Positions 36,510 through 41,448 of a stretch of DNA of 41,448 nucleotides are shown one piece after another. Each line of letters starts with the position of its first letter. Position 1 is the first letter of the stretch. The stretch comes from Porphyromonas gulae DSM 15663 (GTDB lineage Bacteria; Bacteroidota; Bacteroidia; Bacteroidales; Porphyromonadaceae). Location: contig NZ_KB899173.1 in assembly GCF_000378065.1 (NCBI RefSeq), positions 1 to 41,448 of the forward strand, given 5' to 3'. The position numbers and the translations under genes were made by a program. The notes below the pieces were generated by a model. That model was not told the DNA's origin. It saw nothing but the letters and a program-made list of their open reading frames with translations, and ran no database searches.

Positions 36510-36545
36510 ATTTCGTTTTTCGTCATTTGTTTTGGAAAAGTATGT

Positions 36546-36586
36546 AGAGGCTGCATCGGGCTTTCATCCTGCCCGACACAGCCTCT
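36546..36586 (-). terminator. hairpin between pflB and pflA
   Basis: AGAGGCTG (36546-36553) pairs with CAGCCTCT (36579-36586), with an inner CGGGC/GCCCG pair. It lies between pflB and pflA. There is no strong T-tract after the stem on the minus strand, so it may attenuate rather than stop transcription. Confidence 0.6.
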
Positions 36587-36708
36587 TTGAAAGGTTTTGG
36601 GGATATTCTCCTTGTTATCCGAGATGGCTTTCTAAGAGATCCCCGACGATCCGAATCGGATCGGTCTTGTTTTTGCCGAATGGAATTCTGCTTGGAGGCA
36701 GCTATCCG

Positions 36709-38943
36709 TTAGCGCATTCTCTGGTGGAAGCTGCGAGAGATTACCTCCAGCTGGTGCTCACGAGAGAGACGTACGAAGTTCACGGCATAGCCACTTACTC
36801 GGATAGTCAGCTGCGGATAGTTCTCAGGATGTTCCATGGCATCCATAAGCATATCGCGGTTCAGTGCATTCACGTTGAGGTGGTGTGCGCCCTTAGAGAA
36901 GTAACCGTCCATCATGCCAACGAGGTTTTCCACACGCTCTTCCTGATTGGATCCGAGTGAATGGGGTACGATCGAGAAGGTGTTAGAGATACCATCCTCT
37001 GCATCGCGATAGTCCAACTTGGCAACGGATGTCAGCGAAGCAATGGCTCCATTCTCGTCACGTCCGTGCATGGGATTGGCTCCAGGAGCAAAGGCTACGC
37101 CCTTGGCGCGTCCGTCGGGAGTAGCACCCGTCTTCTTGCCATACATGACGTTGGACGTGATCGTGAGCACTGAGAGAGTGGGTTGTGCATTCTTGTAGAT
37201 AGGAAGCTCCTTGAGCATCTTAGAGAAGAGATGCGTTACTTCCTTCGCTATCATATCCACGCGGTCATCGTCATTGCCGTAGCAAGGATATTCGCCTTGG
37301 GTGTCGAATCCCTCAGTAAGCCCTTCCGCATTCCGGTGTGGAGTCACCTTGGCATATCGTATGGCCGAGAGCGAGTCTGCTACGATGGACAAACCTGCTG
37401 CTCCATAAGCGAGATTGATAGTCGGATCCGTATCGATAAAGGCCATTTGTGCACGTTCGTAGTAATACTTGTCGTGCATATAATGGATGATATTCATGGA
37501 CTCATTGTAGACACGTGCCACCTGCTTAAGTACGAGCTTATAGTTAGCCATCACCTCATTATAGTCCATCGGCGATTGATGCTTGAGCGCAGGTATGCCC
37601 GGAATCATGAGCGTTCCAGTATTCTCGCAGCGACCTTCATTGATAGCCAGCAAGAGGGCTTTAGCCAAGTTGGCACGAGCTCCGAAGAACTGGATCTGCT
37701 TGCCAATCTCTTGGAAAGATACGCAGCATGCGATACCGTAGTCATCGGAATTACGAGTTGAACGCATCAGGTCATCGTTTTCATATTGGATAGAAGACGT
37801 GTCGATAGATACTTGTGCACAGAAATCCTTGAAGCCCTGCGGGAGATCCAAGCTCCAGAGTACGGTGATGTTGGGTTCGGGACTCGGTCCGAGATTGTAG
37901 AGCGTCTGGAGGAAGCGGAAGCTGGTTTTGGTCACCTTGTGACGACCGTCTGCCAATCTACCTCCGATGGCTTCAGTTACCCAAGTGGGGTCGCCGGCAA
38001 AGATGTCGTTGTAAGACTCCATACGCAGGTGACGTACCATGCGCAGTTTGATCACGAATTGGTCTATCAGTTCCTGTGCATAGCTCTCATCGATAAGACC
38101 TTTGTCGAGATCGTGGCTGATATAAATGTCGAGGAAGGAAGACACATTACCAAGACTCATGGCCGCACCATCCTGCTCTTTCACTGCTGCCAGATAAGCG
38201 AAATACACCCATTGAACAGCTTCCTGTGCGGTATAAGCGGGGCGGCTCACGTCATATCCGTAAGTGGCGGCCATATCCTTGATCTCATGGAGGGCACGGA
38301 TCTGCTCGCTCACCTCTTCACGCAGACGAATGCGCGCCTCTGTCATCGGACCGGTCAGATCGTGAAGGTCTGCTGTCTTGGCTTCTACAAGACGGTCGAT
38401 ACCGTAAAGGGCCAAACGACGATAGTCACCGATCACACGACCACGTGCGTAATTGTCAGGCAGACCTGTCAAGAATCCAAGTGAACGGAAAGAACGGATT
38501 TCTTCCGTATAGGCATCGAATACCCCGTCGTTATGCGTCTTGCGATAATGTTTGAATATCTTTTCTACTTCCGGGTCCATTTCCAACCCGTTTTCGTTAA
38601 GAGCTTTTTTAACGACCTGATAGCCTCCGAACGGTTTCATGGCACGACGTAGTAGAGCATCTGTCTGAAGGCCTACGATGGTCTCATTATCGCGATCGAT
38701 ATAGCCGGCTGCGAAAGCATTGATTCCTGATACGGTGTGAGCATCGATAGAGCGTACTCCATTGTTGGCACGTTCTTCTGCCAAAGCTTTCACACAGGCA
38801 TCCCATACCTTTTTGGTTCGTTCCGTAGGAGGACAAAGGAATGAGGCATCTCCATCATAGGGGGTAACGTTATGGAGGACAAAGTCGCGAACGTTAATTT
38901 CGTTCTGCCAAAGTCCTGGCTTGAAATCTTTAGTTTCAGTCAT
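36709..38943 (-). CDS. pflB: formate C-acetyltransferase (pyruvate formate-lyase)
   Basis: PflB splits pyruvate and CoA to acetyl-CoA and formate without oxygen. The 744-residue protein has the active cysteine pair Cys406-Cys407 ([11 protein letters not shown]), the glycyl radical residue Gly718 in RVSGYAVNF near the C-terminus, and the [19 protein letters not shown] end typical of the family. Other PflB motifs are [22 protein letters not shown] and [11 protein letters not shown]. The gene is followed by its activator pflA. It fits an anaerobe that ferments. Confidence 0.97.
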   Translation of the reverse strand: MTETKDFKPGLWQNEINVRDFVLHNVTPYDGDASFLCPPTERTKKVWDACVKALAEERANNGVRSIDAHTVSGINAFAAGYIDRDNETIVGLQTDALLRRAMKPFGGYQVVKKALNENGLEMDPEVEKIFKHYRKTHNDGVFDAYTEEIRSFRSLGFLTGLPDNYARGRVIGDYRRLALYGIDRLVEAKTADLHDLTGPMTEARIRLREEVSEQIRALHEIKDMAATYGYDVSRPAYTAQEAVQWVYFAYLAAVKEQDGAAMSLGNVSSFLDIYISHDLDKGLIDESYAQELIDQFVIKLRMVRHLRMESYNDIFAGDPTWVTEAIGGRLADGRHKVTKTSFRFLQTLYNLGPSPEPNITVLWSLDLPQGFKDFCAQVSIDTSSIQYENDDLMRSTRNSDDYGIACCVSFQEIGKQIQFFGARANLAKALLLAINEGRCENTGTLMIPGIPALKHQSPMDYNEVMANYKLVLKQVARVYNESMNIIHYMHDKYYYERAQMAFIDTDPTINLAYGAAGLSIVADSLSAIRYAKVTPHRNAEGLTEGFDTQGEYPCYGNDDDRVDMIAKEVTHLFSKMLKELPIYKNAQPTLSVLTITSNVMYGKKTGATPDGRAKGVAFAPGANPMHGRDENGAIASLTSVAKLDYRDAEDGISNTFSIVPHSLGSNQEERVENLVGMMDGYFSKGAHHLNVNALNRDMLMDAMEHPENYPQLTIRVSGYAVNFVRLSREHQLEVISRSFHQRMR

Positions 38944-39057
38944 TTTTTCTAATAGTTAAGCAATGGTTACGTTTATGATTTTTCTCATTTCGCGGACGAA
39001 GATAGTAAGAAGATTGAGGAGATAATGCAGTCTGCAATCCCCTTTTATAGGTAAAAT

Positions 39058-39087
39058 GCAAAACAGCTCTGCACCACCGTGCAGAGC
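39058..39087 (-). terminator. terminator of the sugar permease gene
   Basis: A perfect 9-bp stem GCTCTGCAC/GTGCAGAGC with loop CACC is followed on the minus strand by TGTTTT. It lies 38 nt after the permease stop and separates it from pflB. Confidence 0.85.
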
Positions 39088-39124
39088 CGTTCTACTCATT
39101 TGTCTGAAAATGTGAAACTTACGA

Positions 39125-40414
39125 TCAAGCCACGGGAATATCCTTATTTACATTGCGATAGCCTGCCAAAGCATAATAAAGCAGAAATACCAATGACAAA
39201 ACGATCACCCAGTAGCTATTGATATAGCCGACCCAGTCTGCAAAATAACCTTGGATCAGAGGCAAAATACCTCCACCGCAAACCATGACCATAAAGAAGC
39301 CGGAAGCTGCTTCGGTATATTTCCCGAGACCTTCCACCGCGAGGTTGAAAATACCTCCCCACATGACAGAAGTACAAAGACCGCAAAGCACAAGGAAAAC
39401 GATACTCATCGGTATGGTGTTAAGGCCGAATGATATATCAGAGCGGAAAACCGGCATAGAGGCTTGTAGTCCGATCGGGGTAAAGATAGCAGCCAGGACG
39501 AGAATTATTCCCAATGAGGATACAAAAGTCAGCATAGCCTTACTGGAGACTTTTGCCCCCACCGCAGCTCCGACCATGCGTCCGATCAGCATCAGGAACC
39601 AATACGTCCCTACGACAGAGCCGGCAATCGTAGCATCAAAGCCCAAGCCACCTTTGTCGAGAGAGGAAGTCATGTACTTATTGATAAAATCCTGAATGCT
39701 TACTTCTATCCCCACATAAAGGAATATGGCTATCGTACCCAATACGAAATGACGGAAGGCAAAAGGACTATGCGGCAGCTTCTCCGTACTGCTGTTTTTC
39801 GTGACGGCCGGCTCGGGAATATTGACGAAATAAAGCACTACAAATGCAAGTGCAAAAATGCACATGGCCAAGATAATAGCAGGATAAGCCTGCTTGATAT
39901 TGGCCTGCTGTACATTGCTGCCGATAAAATAGCCTACGAGCACAGGGACGAGCGTTGCCATCAGGGAGTTGAAAGAACCTCCCACCTGAATAAGTTGGTT
40001 GCCTCGGTTGCCACCTCCGCCCAACGTGTTGAGCATCGGATTGACTACCGTATTGAGCATACACATGGAGAAACCGGCCACGAATGCACCGGTCAGATAA
40101 ACAGCAAAGCTGCCCATCTCTCCGGACAGGAGTTGTATCCCTATACCAACAAATCCGACAGCAATGGCCGACAAGGCTGTCTGCTTATAACCGATTCGCT
40201 GGAGCAGCATTCCCGCAGGATAGCCCATAAAGGCATAAGCGATGAAATTGGCAAAATAGCCGAGTGTGGCCATGAAGTTGGATGTCTGAAACTGATTTTT
40301 GACAATGACTCCCATCGGACTAGCCAGACCTGTGACGAAAGAGATCATCCCGAAGAGGGCGATCATCATGATAATGGGCAGAAGAAAGTTTCTGTTCTGT
40401 TGAGTTGTATTCAT
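39125..40414 (-). CDS. FucP/GluP-like MFS sugar permease
   Basis: This 429-residue protein of the major facilitator superfamily has about 12 membrane helices. It is closest in pattern to the FucP (fucose:H+ symporter) and GluP (glucose/galactose) group, with TGLASPMGVIVKNQF, AYAFMGYPAGMLLQRIGYK, NTVVNPMLNTLG and the later GIEVSIQDFINKYM. The sugar cannot be told from the sequence. The gene follows the dehydrogenase remnant by 35 nt, so the two may have been co-transcribed before the IS insertion. Confidence 0.9.
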   Translation of the reverse strand: MNTTQQNRNFLLPIIMMIALFGMISFVTGLASPMGVIVKNQFQTSNFMATLGYFANFIAYAFMGYPAGMLLQRIGYKQTALSAIAVGFVGIGIQLLSGEMGSFAVYLTGAFVAGFSMCMLNTVVNPMLNTLGGGGNRGNQLIQVGGSFNSLMATLVPVLVGYFIGSNVQQANIKQAYPAIILAMCIFALAFVVLYFVNIPEPAVTKNSSTEKLPHSPFAFRHFVLGTIAIFLYVGIEVSIQDFINKYMTSSLDKGGLGFDATIAGSVVGTYWFLMLIGRMVGAAVGAKVSSKAMLTFVSSLGIILVLAAIFTPIGLQASMPVFRSDISFGLNTIPMSIVFLVLCGLCTSVMWGGIFNLAVEGLGKYTEAASGFFMVMVCGGGILPLIQGYFADWVGYINSYWVIVLSLVFLLYYALAGYRNVNKDIPVA

Positions 40415-40449
40415 CTTCTATATGGATTAATTAGTTATTGCAGACGGAA

Positions 40450-41202
40450 TCAGTTTACACGGCTGATGGGACGATCGCCTTGCAAAAAGCCAAGGACATT
40501 ATCGCAAAGCTCATGTACCATATCGACACGAGAGTCATAGGTTTGGGTTCCGATATGAGGCGTCAGACTGACGTTGTCCATCGTGAAGAGTTCGGGGGAG
40601 GGTATGTCGTTATTCTCGAACACATCCAGTCCGGCAGCTGCAATACGCTTTTCACGCAGTGCCTCTACCAAAGCTCGCTCGTCCACCACGGCGCCACGAG
40701 CCGTATTGATCAGTATAGCCGTGGGCTTCATCATCGAAAGCTCCGCTGCTCCGATCAGGTGTCGGGTATCAGGAGTCAGAGGAGTATGAAGCGAGAGGAC
40801 ATCGGATTGGCGAATCAGATCGTCTTTCTCAGCAAAGGTGACCCCCTGAGCCTTCTCTTCGGCTTCGCCCAGTCGAGTACGCTTGTTGTAGAGGACGTTC
40901 ATCCCAAACGCCTTGCATCGGCGGGCTACTGCCGCTCCAATATTGCCATATCCCAAGACACCCAAAGTCTTGCCGTAGAGGTTTACTCCCAAACGACAGA
41001 GACGTCCCCGCCCCACCGCTTCGCCATCGTGGCGGAAAAGTCTGTCCCACTCGGCAATACGGCGTGTACAGCTTAGGAGCAACGCCAACGCCAGATCCGC
41101 GGTAGGCTCTACTACCGCACGCGGAGTATTCGTCACAACGATACCTTTCGACGTGGCATATGCCACGTCGATATTGTTGTAACCGACAGCATAGTTAGTC
41201 AT
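40450..41202 (-). pseudogene. D-2-hydroxyacid dehydrogenase, 5' end removed by IS
   Basis: The frame encodes 250 residues; the family is usually about 315-330. It begins at MTNYAVGYNNIDVAYA, which in intact enzymes lies around residue 65-75, so the first part of the substrate-binding domain is absent. The rest is intact: NAD site GYGNIG (84-89), Arg169 (NTARG), Glu196 (DVFEN) and His216 (LTPHIG). The transposase stop lies 3 nt upstream of the first ATG, so the insertion removed the true start. Whether the product is still made and folded is unknown, but loss of activity is likely. The substrate is unknown. Confidence 0.85.
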
Positions 41203-41448
41203 CCCTTAAAAAGCATTTGCAAGAGAGAAGTCATTCATCGATGGTCTCTCGCTTAGCTTTTCGCTTATTATTTTGAGCAGGTGCAAAAGAGCCTTCATGG
41301 CTCTTTTGAAGTTGTAAGCAGCTGCTGCCAATAGTATGTTCACAGCATCCCCAGCCAATCCCTTGTAAAAGTTGCGGCCTAAACGATGATCTGATTTCAA
41401 GTGTCCGATGGTGGGTTCTATGCCTGCTCGCTTGCAGAATAGTTTGTG
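41203..41448 (-). mobile_element. insertion sequence, right part only (IS5-type)
   Basis: The window ends inside an insertion sequence. Its 3' end abuts the dehydrogenase remnant; the junction lies within 41200-41208. P. gingivalis carries many IS5-family elements (for example IS1126/ISPg1), and the transposase C-terminus fits that group, but the exact element is not identified. The far end and the target duplication lie outside the window. Confidence 0.8.
41206..41448 (-). CDS. transposase, C-terminal 80 residues (partial)
   Basis: The reading frame is open to the window edge and ends with TAA at 41206. It contains RAGIEPTIGHLKSDHRLGRN, whose glutamate fits the last acidic residue of the DDE catalytic triad. 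Next come AGDAVNILLAAAAYNFKRAM and a basic/hydrophobic tail. This ending is typical of IS4/IS5-type transposases. The 5' end is outside the window. Confidence 0.88.
   Translation of the reverse strand, partial: HKLFCKRAGIEPTIGHLKSDHRLGRNFYKGLAGDAVNILLAAAAYNFKRAMKALLHLLKIISEKLSERPSMNDFSLANAF

Overview
The window looks like a chromosomal segment of Porphyromonas gingivalis or a very close relative (Bacteroidota). The signs are a six-gene Na+-NQR operon, a monofunctional aspartate kinase next to LysA, menaquinone synthesis, pyruvate formate-lyase, promoters of the Bacteroidota type (TTTG, about 19 nt, TAnnTTTG), little use of Shine-Dalgarno sequences, and an IS5-type transposase fragment at the right edge. 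Species assignment is recognition, not a database match.

Left part (1-9206). A gene-poor edge is followed by a small predicted outer-membrane barrel protein, the nucleoid protein HU, and an initiator tRNA with a textbook promoter and terminator. The nqrABCDEF operon follows on the minus strand. It encodes the sodium-pumping NADH:quinone oxidoreductase and ends in a strong terminator. Upstream of nqrA lies about 970 nt with no gene, holding a MITE-like element: 15-bp inverted repeats around four tandem 21-nt units.

Middle left (9207-16500). A BlaI-type repressor and an M56 zinc peptidase fused to a TonB C-terminal domain form a two-gene unit, with a 15-bp palindrome inside the repressor promoter. 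Next is an apparent operon of FtsE-like ATPase, lysC, lysA and menA. A second gene-poor region holds a dispersed hairpin repeat and an unlisted 55-codon ORF. A tRNA-Gly/Leu/Leu cluster with one promoter and one terminator follows.

Middle right (16570-30371). uvrA is followed by two tandem copies of a GlsB/YeaQ-like membrane protein, an NAD-dependent epimerase-like protein and an ABC-F ATPase whose second ATPase site looks dead. After a bidirectional terminator come panE and a 1905-residue alpha-2-macroglobulin-like secreted protein without the thioester motif.

Right part (30372-41448). ruvX, def, a signal-peptide TPR protein and a second ABC-F protein run on the plus strand; the last two overlap by ATGA. 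On the minus strand lie pflA and pflB (anaerobic pyruvate cleavage and its radical activator), a FucP/GluP-like sugar permease, and a D-2-hydroxyacid dehydrogenase whose 5' end is cut off by an insertion sequence that runs off the window.

The most notable items not explained by ordinary genes are the MITE-like element (8719-8916), a degenerate hairpin repeat present four times on both strands (near 424, 9001, 15295 and 30161), the candidate BlaI operator (10975-10989), and the IS-truncated dehydrogenase.
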